From the NCBI GenBank assembly GCA_041687295.1, contig JAWLCG010000133.1, forward strand, positions 1 to 11,730: a DNA stretch of 11,730 bases, given 5' to 3'. Below are positions 6,074-11,730 of the stretch, piece after piece (positions within the stretch are counted from its first letter, which is position 1; each line of letters opens with the position of its first letter). The DNA is from JAWLCG01 sp041687295. Its GTDB lineage: Bacteria > Planctomycetota > Phycisphaerae > SM23-33 > FEN-1343. Made by a program: the position numbers and the translations under genes. Under the pieces are notes generated by a model. The model worked only from the letters and a program-made list of their open reading frames with translations, searched no databases and was not told the DNA's origin.

Positions 6074-6691
6074 TCAGGGGGTCTGGATGGCGGGGTCGGG
6101 GCCGGTCTGGTCTGCCAGGGCGGTCAGCAGGTCCTGCCAGGCGTCGGTGAGGGCGGGCATCTCGGCCTCGACGAGGTCGGCGACGGCGACGAAGTCTCGG
6201 GCCTCCAGGGCGCTGCGCAGGGCGGACAGGTGGGTCCGCAGGGCCTCGATGTGGCGGGCGGGGGTGGGCTGGTCGAGGTCCAGGCCGGTCAACTGGGCGA
6301 TGCGGGTCAGGGCGCTCTCGGCGGCGTCCCAGATGTTGAAGCAGGCGGTGAGGCGTTCCATGGCCCGGGCGGTCAGGCCGGCGGCGAGCAGCTCGGCGAT
6401 GGCCTGATGGTGGGGTCGGCCCTGGTCGAGCAGCTCGATGACCTGGCCCAGCGTTCGGGCGGTCAGGTCGCGGATGGACTCGGTCGTCAAGTCGAGCCGC
6501 CCGGGGCCGTCCAGCGGCCTGTGGCGGAGGGCGGCCAGGCCCTCGGCGGGCACCTCCTGGCCGTCGAGGTGGATGGCCACGACGAGCCGGTCGCTCTCGC
6601 GGCGGCGGAGCTCGGTCAGCAGCTCACCGGCGCAGCGGACCGACGGCGGGGCAGCCAGCGGCATGTCGTCGATGTAGATGTCCATGGGCAT
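6074..6691 (-). CDS. Conserved-looking hypothetical protein, last gene of a three-gene operon
   Basis: Predicted 205-residue soluble protein that I do not recognise. It starts 11 bases after the stop of the peptidase gene. Two in-frame ATGs (residues 1 and 3: MPMDIYIDD) are possible and neither has a strong ribosome site, consistent with translational coupling. The N-terminal 70 residues look like a small alpha/beta unit (IYIDDMPLA, a Leu/Arg-rich helix, then VVAIHLDGQEVP). Residues 80-200 are helical, with Leu/Ala-rich segments resembling a helical bundle (ARTLGQVIELLDQG; LRSALEARDFVAVADLVEAE). There is no signal peptide, membrane span, cysteine cluster or catalytic motif. It reads as a real gene because its hydrophobic patterning is coherent and it is tightly packed behind two clear genes. 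Function unknown; a role with its secreted partners would have to be indirect. Confidence 0.75.
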   Translation of the reverse strand: MPMDIYIDDMPLAAPPSVRCAGELLTELRRRESDRLVVAIHLDGQEVPAEGLAALRHRPLDGPGRLDLTTESIRDLTARTLGQVIELLDQGRPHHQAIAELLAAGLTARAMERLTACFNIWDAAESALTRIAQLTGLDLDQPTPARHIEALRTHLSALRSALEARDFVAVADLVEAEMPALTDAWQDLLTALADQTGPDPAIQTP

Positions 6692-6702
6692 GCGGCGAGG
6701 GC

Positions 6703-7935
6703 CTAGAGGGCCTGTCCGTCCGCCTCCTTCAGTGCGGTCAGGATCTGGGCCTGGGCGATGGCCTGGGCCTGCCAGGCCGTCTCCAGCCGGGCCAGCAGCG
6801 TCGCGTCGTAGGGCATCGCCAGGGCGCGGTGCAGGGCGTCGCCCAGCGGATGGCCGTCGCGGAGCTGGCCCAGCAGGGCGTGGAACTGGTCCTGGGTCAT
6901 CGAGTCGCGCAGGTAGCTCAGCAGGCTGCGGCTCTGGGCGTAGAACAGGGCCGACTCGTCGGCCTGGCAGGCCTCGCGGGTCAGCAGGTACTCCAGCGGC
7001 AGGGCTTGGCCGGTGGCGACGGCGGCGCCGGCCAGCAGGATTCGGCCCGTCGGCTCGCCGTACTCGGCCAGCATGGCCAGGCCTTCCTGCAGGTAGAGCG
7101 GGCAGGGCGCATCGCCGAAGAACTCCGTCAGCACGAGGTGGCTCAGCTCGTGGGGCAGCACGCGGTCGAGCATGGCGGCGTCGAACGTGCCGCCCGCGTC
7201 CAGCTGGGTCAGGTGGATCACCCGGCGGAAGTAGCCGCCCGCCTGGCCGATCAGCTCGAATCGGCCCGTGCTGTGGCCGGCGTCACCGCTGGCGGCGGCG
7301 AAGTCGGCCGGCGTGGCGTGGATGAGGATCTCGACGCTGTGGGGGTACTCGGTCTGGCCCAGGATCAGCTGCGAGACGCGGATCAGGGCACCCTCGGCGT
7401 GCTCCAGGACGAGCCGGCTGAGCTCGGCGTTGCGCGAGCGGACGGTGAAGTGCGAGCCGGTCTCGATGGCCTCGGCGTCCTCCAGGCGGGCCAGGTCCGC
7501 CCTGCGCTGCGCGGAGAGCTGCGCGGAGGGCGGGGCCGGCTGCTGCCGGCTGGGCCCGCCGCGGTCGCACTGGGCCATCTGCTCCAGGACGTACTGCTGC
7601 AGGCGCGGGTCGGTGCACAGGGCCAGGGCCTGGCTGTAGGCCTCGCGGGCCTCGCCGTAGCGGCCCTGCGCCTCTCGGCTGGCGGCCAGCACCAGCAACG
7701 CGCGGGGCTGGCAGGGCACCAGTCGGCCCGAGAGGAGCCACTCGGCCTCGGTGACGGCCTGGGCGTACTGGCCCGCGCGGAAGTAGCGCACCGCCGTCAG
7801 CAGCGGCAGGGCGTGGGGGGCCTGGTAGGCCGACTCGCCGGGCACCCCCGCCGACGCGCGCGGCAGCGTGCCCAGCAGCAGGCCCAGGGCCATCGCTGCC
7901 GCCAGCGGGCGCCGGATGGGCCTAGCGCAGCTCAT
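6703..7935 (-). CDS. Secreted TPR-containing gluzincin (HExxH) metallopeptidase-like protein
   Basis: Predicted 410-residue exported protein. The ATG at 7935 overlaps the end of the upstream gene by 14 bases and has AGGAG 4 bases before it. Residues 9-29 (PLAAAMALGLLLGTLPRASA) form a signal peptide. Residues about 45-125 are TPR-like (YFRAGQYAQAVTEAEWLL; EAQGRYGEAREAYSQALAL). A linker leads to the catalytic part, with His262-Glu-Leu-Ser-His266 and a downstream Glu284 in LQEGLAML; together these make the gluzincin zinc site seen in peptidase MA-like/DUF1570 proteins. The C-terminal half continues with YAQSRSLLSYL, also usual there. It would act in the periplasm or outside the cell; the substrate is unknown. 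The last residues precede a TAG stop, and the next gene begins 11 bases later. Confidence 0.87.
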   Translation of the reverse strand: MSCARPIRRPLAAAMALGLLLGTLPRASAGVPGESAYQAPHALPLLTAVRYFRAGQYAQAVTEAEWLLSGRLVPCQPRALLVLAASREAQGRYGEAREAYSQALALCTDPRLQQYVLEQMAQCDRGGPSRQQPAPPSAQLSAQRRADLARLEDAEAIETGSHFTVRSRNAELSRLVLEHAEGALIRVSQLILGQTEYPHSVEILIHATPADFAAASGDAGHSTGRFELIGQAGGYFRRVIHLTQLDAGGTFDAAMLDRVLPHELSHLVLTEFFGDAPCPLYLQEGLAMLAEYGEPTGRILLAGAAVATGQALPLEYLLTREACQADESALFYAQSRSLLSYLRDSMTQDQFHALLGQLRDGHPLGDALHRALAMPYDATLLARLETAWQAQAIAQAQILTALKEADGQAL

Positions 7936-9196
7936 GGAGCTCCTGTCGCAGCGTGGTGAGCATGGCGTCGATCCGCTGGCGGTCGAGCTCGGCCCAGCGG
8001 ATCTCCAGGACCAGCTCGCGGGTGAAGGGCCCGGACAGGCCCAGGATCCGGTCGAGCGTCTCCCGGGCGGTGCTGAGGTAGCGGACCATTCGCCCCAGCT
8101 TGTAAGTATAGGCTTGCGGCGAGAGCTCCTGCTTGCCCAGCGTGGCCATCTCGGCGTCGAAGAGGGCGGCCTGGGCCTCGACGTCCCGCCGCAGCAGGGC
8201 GACCTGGCGGCGGATGACCTCGATGCGGTAGCTGCGGGCGATCTCGGGGACCAGGGCGTCGGCGCGGTCCAGCGAGGCCAGCGCCTGGCGGTAGGCCTCG
8301 TCGGCGCCGGGGCGGTCGGTCCGCTCGACGGCCTGGCCGGCCCCGATGTGGGCGCGGGCCTGCTCCAGCACCCCCCGGGCCCGGTCGCGCAGGGCCGCCT
8401 GCAGGACGATCGGCTCGGTCAGCGGGGCGGGGCCCGGGGGGTACGCCCGGCCGGGCTCGGCCCCGAGAAGCGAGGCCTGGGGTGGGTAGGGCTCGGTCAG
8501 GACGTACATGCCGTCACTGTTTTCGGTGATGATCCCCGCCAGCGTCGCCAGGCGGAAGGCGGGCAGGCCCTGGGCCTCGCGGGCCAGCTCGGCCAGGGCG
8601 GCGCCGGCCGCGGGCAGCTTGCCCTGGCGGACCAGCCATAGCGCCCGCAGCTCGCGGACGGCCAGGCGCTGGCTGGGCTGGCGGGCCAGGCGGGTCAGTT
8701 CGGCCAGCCAGGGCTCGACCGTCGGGTCGGCCTCGCTGAGCGCCCCGCCGGCCAGCCGGGCCCGCAACAGGGCCAGGCCCGTCTCCAGCTCGACCCACTG
8801 GCCCTCGACGCGGAGATACCCCAGCGCCTCGCGGGCCTGGGCGTGATGGCTGTCCAGGGCCAGCACCTCGCGGTAGAGCTGCTGGGCCTCCTCGGCCAGG
8901 CCCTGCGCGTCGGCCCAGCGGGCGACCACGTACAGGGCATTGGGGTCGTTACGGTCATTCTCGGTGAGGCGCTGGCTGAGCTGCTGCTGAGGGGTGTCGA
9001 CCGCCTCGACCCGCTCGACCATGTGGCGGGGGAAGCGGATCGTGCCGTAGGCCGTGTCAATGCGGACCTCGGTCGGGCCGACCGTGGCCTGGCCGGTGAG
9101 GACCCGGCCATCGGTGAGAAAGATCCGATCGGCTCGGGCGACGGTCAGGGCCGTCAGCACGACGGCCAGGACCCATGCTGTCTTGGGTATCGGCAT
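7922..9196 (-). CDS. Secreted TPR protein with small N-terminal beta domain, first gene of operon
   Basis: Predicted 424-residue exported protein. The frame is open further upstream, but the ATG at 9196 gives a clean signal peptide (MPIPKTAWVLAVVLTALTVA, then RA before DRIF) with signal-peptidase-I-like cleavage after about residue 22. The next 45 residues (DRIFLTDGRVLTGQ ... YGTIRFPRHMVERVE) have the strand pattern of a small Sm/SH3-like barrel common at the N terminus of planctomycete TPR proteins. TPR helices follow (about 80-135: ALYVVARWADAQGLAEEAQQLY; VLALDSHHAQAREALGYLR), then a long helical region rich in Arg, Glu, Ala and Leu, probably coiled coil near the end. No catalytic residues were recognised. 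A scaffold or partner role for the peptidase it overlaps is an inference from the 14-base overlap. Confidence 0.82.
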   Translation of the reverse strand: MPIPKTAWVLAVVLTALTVARADRIFLTDGRVLTGQATVGPTEVRIDTAYGTIRFPRHMVERVEAVDTPQQQLSQRLTENDRNDPNALYVVARWADAQGLAEEAQQLYREVLALDSHHAQAREALGYLRVEGQWVELETGLALLRARLAGGALSEADPTVEPWLAELTRLARQPSQRLAVRELRALWLVRQGKLPAAGAALAELAREAQGLPAFRLATLAGIITENSDGMYVLTEPYPPQASLLGAEPGRAYPPGPAPLTEPIVLQAALRDRARGVLEQARAHIGAGQAVERTDRPGADEAYRQALASLDRADALVPEIARSYRIEVIRRQVALLRRDVEAQAALFDAEMATLGKQELSPQAYTYKLGRMVRYLSTARETLDRILGLSGPFTRELVLEIRWAELDRQRIDAMLTTLRQELHELR

Positions 9197-9260
9197 GGTC
9201 GGTCCCCGAGAGTGCACACACAGAGGGTGTTCCGACGCGTCCCTACGTTCAGGTCGCCGC

Positions 9261-9266
9261 AGTTTA
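9261..9266 (-). promoter_or_regulatory. Candidate -10 box for the three-gene minus-strand operon
   Basis: TAAACT on the minus strand lies 65 bases before the ATG at 9196, inside the only slightly AT-richer patch of this spacer. No convincing -35 hexamer accompanies it. Confidence 0.28.
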
Positions 9267-9421
9267 CCACAGCGTCCGGGGCCCGGGCAGGGAAAAATCG
9301 TGCCCCGCCGCCCTGGCGGCCGGCCCCCGGCCACTGTCCGACCGGAACCCCGGCCGGCCCGGAGGTTGGGGCAATTCCTACCGATTGTCCGGCTTTGGCG
9401 GACGGGCGAACCAGTGACGCC

Positions 9422-9427
9422 TATAAT
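9422..9427 (+). promoter_or_regulatory. Candidate -10 box for the 3D-domain gene
   Basis: A perfect TATAAT occurs here in otherwise GC-rich DNA. No good -35 hexamer lies 16-18 bases upstream; the nearest TTGGCG (9395-9400) is 21 bases away. If used, transcription starts near 9434 and gives a leader of about 225 bases before 9660. Confidence 0.4.
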
Positions 9428-9433
9428 GCCCTG

Positions 9434-9659
9434 TGAGGAGTTCGCCCGGGGGCAGAGCCATTTTGGACCTTGTCAGTTCTGGAGTCTGGGGTACCCTGAT
9501 GTGGAGCAACCCAGCTCCTGATTCGTTGTCGCCGCACGCAAGGATGGTGTCGGCCTCAGGGCGCAGAGCCCAATTCCGCTGGCCCGGGCAGAAGCCCCGC
9601 CAGCGTGGTGGCCGACAGGCATGATGCCTGTCGACCGCCCCGGAACGAGAGACCTGCAC
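9434..9659 (+). other. Long structured leader upstream of the 3D-domain gene
   Basis: Several nested hairpins are visible. GGAGC (9503-9507) pairs with GCTCC (9514-9518). A two-part hairpin at 9577-9605 has CGCTGGC/GCCAGCG outside and GGGC/GCCC closing an AGAA tetraloop inside. A palindrome lies at 9607-9639, just before the ribosome site. No known riboswitch class is recognised. The 9197-9421 part of the same spacer shows no gene. Confidence 0.35.
9607..9639. repeat. Palindromic REP-like hairpin before the 3D-domain gene
   Basis: CGACAGGCA (9613-9621) and TGCCTGTCG (9625-9633) form a perfect 9-bp stem with a TGA loop. After a one-base mismatch it is extended by GGTGG/CCGCC (9607-9611, 9635-9639, one wobble). 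It has the size and shape of bacterial interspersed palindromes; only one copy is seen in this window. Confidence 0.55.
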
Positions 9660-10313
9660 ATGAGTCGAGCGGCCAAGCGATTCGCGATTATTGCGCTGCT
9701 GCTGCTGGGCACCGCCCTGGCCAGGCAGCTTCCCGCCTGGAGCGCCCCGGCCGAGGCCACCGGCCCCGGTCGAGCGGCCTCGCCGGCCCCGATGCTGGCG
9801 GCGGTCACCACCCGTCCGCCCGCCACTGCGACGGTGAGCCTGCCGCCCGCCCCGGCCGTCCCCGCGGCCGATGTCCATGCGGTGCAGACGCTTGTGGCCC
9901 TGCCGGCCAGCTCGGCCTACCTGCCGGTGGTCTCGATCCCGACCCCGGCCGCTCCGCCCGCCCCGGCCATCGCCGCCGTGCCGGCCCCGCAGCCTCGCAC
10001 CCACACCATGCGGATGCGCGTGACCGCCTACTGTGCCTGCAGCCGATGCTGCGGCAAGCACGCCGACGGCAAGACCGCCAGTGGCCGAAGCGTCCGGACC
10101 AACGGCGGCATGTTCGTCGCCGCCGACACCCGGATCCTGCCCTTCCACACCCGTGTGTCCATCCCCGGCTACTACAGCGGGGCGCCGGTGCCCGTGCTCG
10201 ACCGCGGCAAGGCCATCAAGGGCCATCGCATCGACGTCTTCTTCGCCGACCACGAGGTCGCCCGCCGCTGGGGCGTCCGCGACCTCGACGTGACCGTCTA
10301 CGTCGACGACTAG
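9660..10313 (+). CDS. Secreted 3D (Asp-Asp-Asp) domain protein, likely peptidoglycan-active
   Basis: Predicted 217-residue exported protein. The ATG at 9660 is chosen because it begins a short signal sequence (RFAIIALLLLGTALA); a purine stretch GAGAG (9647-9651) lies 8 bases upstream. An in-frame ATG at 9621 lies inside a palindrome and is less likely. Residues 25-112 are a Pro/Ala/Thr-rich linker, probably spanning the envelope. Residues 117-217 are a 3D domain: VTAYCACSRCCGK with Cys125, 127, 130 and 131, then the three aspartates Asp156 (AADTR), Asp181 (VLDRG) and Asp192 (HRIDVFF), and a closing VTVYVDD. Double-psi beta-barrel 3D domains occur in MltA-type lytic transglycosylases and in YuiC/Rpf-like cell-wall enzymes, so cleavage of glycan strands is the likely role. 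A long leader precedes it. Confidence 0.9.
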   Translation: MSRAAKRFAIIALLLLGTALARQLPAWSAPAEATGPGRAASPAPMLAAVTTRPPATATVSLPPAPAVPAADVHAVQTLVALPASSAYLPVVSIPTPAAPPAPAIAAVPAPQPRTHTMRMRVTAYCACSRCCGKHADGKTASGRSVRTNGGMFVAADTRILPFHTRVSIPGYYSGAPVPVLDRGKAIKGHRIDVFFADHEVARRWGVRDLDVTVYVDD

Positions 10314-10515
10314 AGTCCCCTCCAAACCCCCAAAAACCCCGCGCAGGCCCCGTCCGTCAAACAGGGACACCTGGTGCACCCTCTCTTCAAGCCCATTGAT
10401 GGAGGCCCGCCTGCGGGCCGTAATCGGTGGGGGTCAGGGGAGGGCTCCATCGTCGTCGCCGCCCGTTCCCTCTCGGTTCAATTTACGCAAATAACTGTAA
10501 ATAAATAGATAATCC
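10314..10515. other. Spacer downstream of the 3D-domain gene
   Basis: There is no gene. GGCCCGC/GCGGGCC (10404-10410, 10413-10419) form a tight hairpin without a T-run. An AT-rich stretch (about 10477-10522) that contrasts sharply with the surrounding DNA borders the small-RNA terminator. Confidence 0.5.
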
Positions 10516-10558
10516 AAAAAAACCACGGCCCCGAGGCAATCAGCCCCGGGGCCGCGGC
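10516..10558 (-). terminator. Strong Rho-independent terminator of the minus-strand RNA
   Basis: Arms 10543-10558 and 10522-10537 form a 16-bp helix on the minus-strand transcript with loop UGAUU (10538-10542), followed by a run of U (7 bases, 10516-10522). Three pairs are G-U on the minus transcript. On a plus-strand transcript the same positions would be A-C mismatches, and only four U follow after a gap (10560-10563). The signal is therefore directional toward the minus strand, though it may weakly stop plus-strand transcription too. Confidence 0.82.
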
Positions 10559-10721
10559 GTTTTCCCTGGATGGTCTGTCCTGACTGTCCCGAACGTCCCT
10601 GGGAACAGTAATCAAAAGCGGGCCAACGTGGAGGAGGTCCTGCAGGTCGTTACTCCGCAGGCGAAGGAGGCCGTTGGTCCTGGAGCAGGCTCTTTCACCT
10701 CCATACCTTCTTACCTGCTCT
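10516..10721 (-). ncRNA. Candidate free-standing small RNA, about 205 nt, class unknown
   Basis: Seen: a minus-strand promoter (TTGCCA, 16 bases, GATAAT) predicts a start near 10721, and a strong U-tract terminator ends at 10516. Between them three local helices occur in series. Helix 1 pairs 10714-10720 with 10683-10689 (7 bp, GAGCAGG/CCTGCTC) around a purine-rich loop. Helix 2 pairs 10672-10677 with 10623-10628 (CCAACG/CGTTGG) enclosing a C-rich region. Helix 3 pairs 10601-10608 with 10584-10590 (7 bp plus one bulged base). GGAGGU in loop 1 (10697-10702) can pair with ACCUCC (10633-10638), a possible pseudoknot. No long ORF fits inside; an 83-codon frame runs straight through the terminator, and only a 30-codon frame (10612-10704) is contained. 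It does not show the end-closing stem of 6S RNA or the conserved cores I know of SRP RNA, RNase P RNA or tmRNA. Confidence 0.65.
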
Positions 10722-10727
10722 ACGGTC

Positions 10728-10755
10728 ATTATCCCCCGCGGACGGGGCTTGGCAA
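10728..10755 (-). promoter_or_regulatory. Sigma-70-type promoter for the small RNA
   Basis: On the minus strand TTGCCA (10755-10750) is separated by 16 bases from GATAAT (10733-10728). Each hexamer matches the consensus at 5 of 6 positions, which stands out in DNA this GC-rich. Expected start is about 10720-10722. Confidence 0.62.
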
Positions 10756-10762
10756 GGCGGAC

Positions 10763-10791
10763 TTGGCCCGGGGTCGGGGCCGGGGTATGAT
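10763..10791 (+). promoter_or_regulatory. Promoter of the zinc-ribbon membrane protein gene
   Basis: TTGGCC (10763-10768), a 17-base spacer and TATGAT (10786-10791) predict a start near 10798 and a 75-base leader. The spacer is almost all G, with GGGG at 10770, 10776 and 10782. The -35 box lies 7 bases from the -35 box of the divergent small-RNA promoter, so one regulator could affect both. Confidence 0.55.
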
Positions 10792-10872
10792 GGAGGCTTC
10801 CATTCGGCCGTGGGCGTGCCGCGTCGGTCGGCCGGGGCCCTGGGCCCAGGCGGGCCGGGGCCGGGAGAGCCG

Positions 10873-11613
10873 ATGTACTGTCCCCACTGTGAAACCAGCC
10901 TGGAGGGCTTGGCGGAGTTCCGCTGCCCGGCCTGCGGCGAGGCCTTCGAGCCCGAGCAGCTCCGCCACGCGCCGCGCGTGCCGTGGGAACGACCCGGCGC
11001 GGGGCCCGGGGGCCTTGTGCGGACCGTGGGCCTGGTGCTGCGCCGCCCCGATCGGCTGCGAAGGGCCCGGACCGAGACGCTGGACGCGGTACGGGCGCGG
11101 AAATTCCGGTATTTACTGCTTTTGTGGTCAGCGCTGTGGTCGGGCCTGGCCGCCGGCGTGGCGGGGGGCTCCTGGATGACGGGCCTGCTGGGCCTGGCCG
11201 GGGCGGGGCTCTGGTTGGTCCTGGCGGCGGCTGCGGTGGACCTGGTCCACGCCAGCCCGTGGATGGGGCCGACCGCGCGGGCCCAGGCGCGGGCGCTTTC
11301 GTGCTACTCGGCCGCGCCGCTGGCCATGAGCCCGCTGCCGGCGGGCCTGCTGATCGCCCGGACGCTGCTGGGACTGGGACCCTACTGGGCCGTGGCGGGC
11401 CTGGAGGCCCTGTTCGCCGCCTCGGCCGGCCTGGCAGCGGCCCTGTGGCTGCTGCGCGTGCTGGGCGATTTCGTCGTAACGCACCCCCATGGCCGACGAT
11501 ACGCCGTCCCCGCCGGCGTCCTGCTGGCCGGCCTGTGGACCCTCAGCCTGGCCGCCGTCGCCGTCGCCGGCCTGACTGTCCGCTACGGCTGGGCGTGGGG
11601 GCCGATCTTCTAG
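10873..11613 (+). CDS. Zinc-ribbon multi-spanning membrane protein (Yip1-like layout)
   Basis: Predicted 246-residue inner-membrane protein. The ATG at 10873 has GGGAG (10863-10867) 5 bases upstream and starts directly with a zinc ribbon: Cys3-x2-Cys6 and Cys18-x2-Cys21 (YCPHCE ... RCPACG). A basic, proline-rich stretch (about 30-75) leads into about five hydrophobic segments, near residues 77-97, 101-124, 145-170, 174-200 and 215-238. A charged RARKFRY precedes the first span. The arrangement resembles planctomycete zinc-ribbon/Yip1-type proteins of unknown function; I cannot assign a transported or bound partner. A good promoter lies about 80 bases upstream (10763-10791), so it is probably transcribed alone or leads a downstream unit beyond the window. 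Confidence 0.82.
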   Translation: MYCPHCETSLEGLAEFRCPACGEAFEPEQLRHAPRVPWERPGAGPGGLVRTVGLVLRRPDRLRRARTETLDAVRARKFRYLLLLWSALWSGLAAGVAGGSWMTGLLGLAGAGLWLVLAAAAVDLVHASPWMGPTARAQARALSCYSAAPLAMSPLPAGLLIARTLLGLGPYWAVAGLEALFAASAGLAAALWLLRVLGDFVVTHPHGRRYAVPAGVLLAGLWTLSLAAVAVAGLTVRYGWAWGPIF

Positions 11614-11616
11614 TTT

Positions 11617-11667
11617 TTGGGATCCCATCCCAAGAAGTTGAGGAAAAGGAATGGGGGCCAGCCCCCA
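11617..11667. other. Two hairpins after the zinc-ribbon gene
   Basis: TTGGGAT-CCC-ATCCCAA (11617-11633) and TGGGGG-CCAG-CCCCCA (11653-11667 region) follow the stop codon. Neither has a downstream T-run, so termination is possible but not shown. The second resembles the 'gggggcc...cccccaaaccccc' strings dispersed in many bacteria. Confidence 0.4.
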
Positions 11668-11687
11668 AACCCCCGGGATTTATCGCT

Positions 11688-11716
11688 TTAGGCCCCCCCG
11701 GCAGGGATGATACACT
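11688..11716 (+). promoter_or_regulatory. Candidate promoter leading off the right edge
   Basis: TTAGGC (11688-11693) and TACACT (11711-11716) with a 17-base spacer could drive a gene beginning outside the window. Weak hexamers; position after a probable transcription-end region supports it slightly. Confidence 0.25.
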
Positions 11717-11730
11717 CCAGAGACCTTGGC

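Noticed and set aside
9433..9624. 63-codon plus-strand frame in the leader
   Set aside because: It ends in palindromic repeat sequence, has no ribosome site and no recognisable features.
9434..9659. Possible c-di-AMP (ydaO-type) riboswitch before the 3D-domain gene
   Set aside because: Such riboswitches precede cell-wall hydrolase genes elsewhere, and short strings here are loosely similar, but the conserved 5' and middle segments (GAAUCC, GGGGUGAAU-like) are not found.
10516..10721. Identification of the small RNA as 6S, SRP, RNase P or tmRNA
   Set aside because: No long terminal closing stem, no SRP GGAAGC-type tetraloop region, and far too short for RNase P RNA or tmRNA; none of their conserved cores was found.
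10478..10729. Minus-strand 83-codon frame
   Set aside because: It begins at the -10 box, before the predicted transcription start, and runs through the strong terminator; its last third translates terminator and AT-rich spacer.
10628..11179. Plus-strand 183-codon frame starting at a GTG
   Set aside because: It spans the promoter and the start of the zinc-ribbon gene in another frame and becomes Arg/Pro/Gly-rich; shadow of real features.

Overview
The window reads as chromosomal DNA of a very GC-rich Gram-negative bacterium, most likely a member of the Planctomycetota (Phycisphaerae-like). This is inferred from the gene families present: a squalene-cyclase-repeat lipoprotein, a DUF502 membrane protein, a URO-D-family protein of the non-HemE type, a gluzincin peptidase behind TPRs, and a 3D-domain protein. 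The interspersed hairpin elements between genes point the same way. No rRNA, tRNA, CRISPR array, transposase or phage gene is visible.

Left half (1-6073). Four genes sit between repeat-filled spacers: a secreted lipoprotein with prenyltransferase/squalene-oxidase repeats (333-1586, +), a DUF502 membrane protein (1832-2452, -), a heparinase II/III-type lyase without a signal peptide (2691-4583, +) and a URO-D/methyltransferase-fold protein (4744-5751, +). The spacers are mosaics of short palindromes that recur within the window. One is an 18-bp GC palindrome (three copies). One is a GTGGCT-stem hairpin (three copies, with a compensated base-pair change). Others are GTAG-headed hairpins resembling RAYT-mobilised REP elements. 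One is a palindrome of about 133 bp. In three genes the TAG stop codon is part of the GTAG that heads such a hairpin.

Middle (6074-9196, - strand). A compact three-gene operon encodes a secreted protein with a small N-terminal beta domain plus TPRs (7922-9196), a secreted TPR/HExxH metallopeptidase (6703-7935) and a cytoplasmic protein of unknown family (6074-6691). The first two genes overlap by 14 bases and the last two are 11 bases apart.

Right part (9197-11730). A 463-base divergent spacer with a structured leader precedes a secreted 3D-domain cell-wall enzyme (9660-10313, +). Between it and a zinc-ribbon multi-spanning membrane protein (10873-11613, +) lies the most interesting object: on the minus strand, a good sigma-70-type promoter (10728-10755) is followed by about 200 bases that fold into three successive hairpins and end at a strong U-tract terminator (10516-10558). 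There is no credible long reading frame. I interpret this as a free-standing small RNA gene of unknown class. Its promoter lies back to back with the promoter of the zinc-ribbon gene.

All functional statements come from reading motifs by eye; no database or folding program was run.
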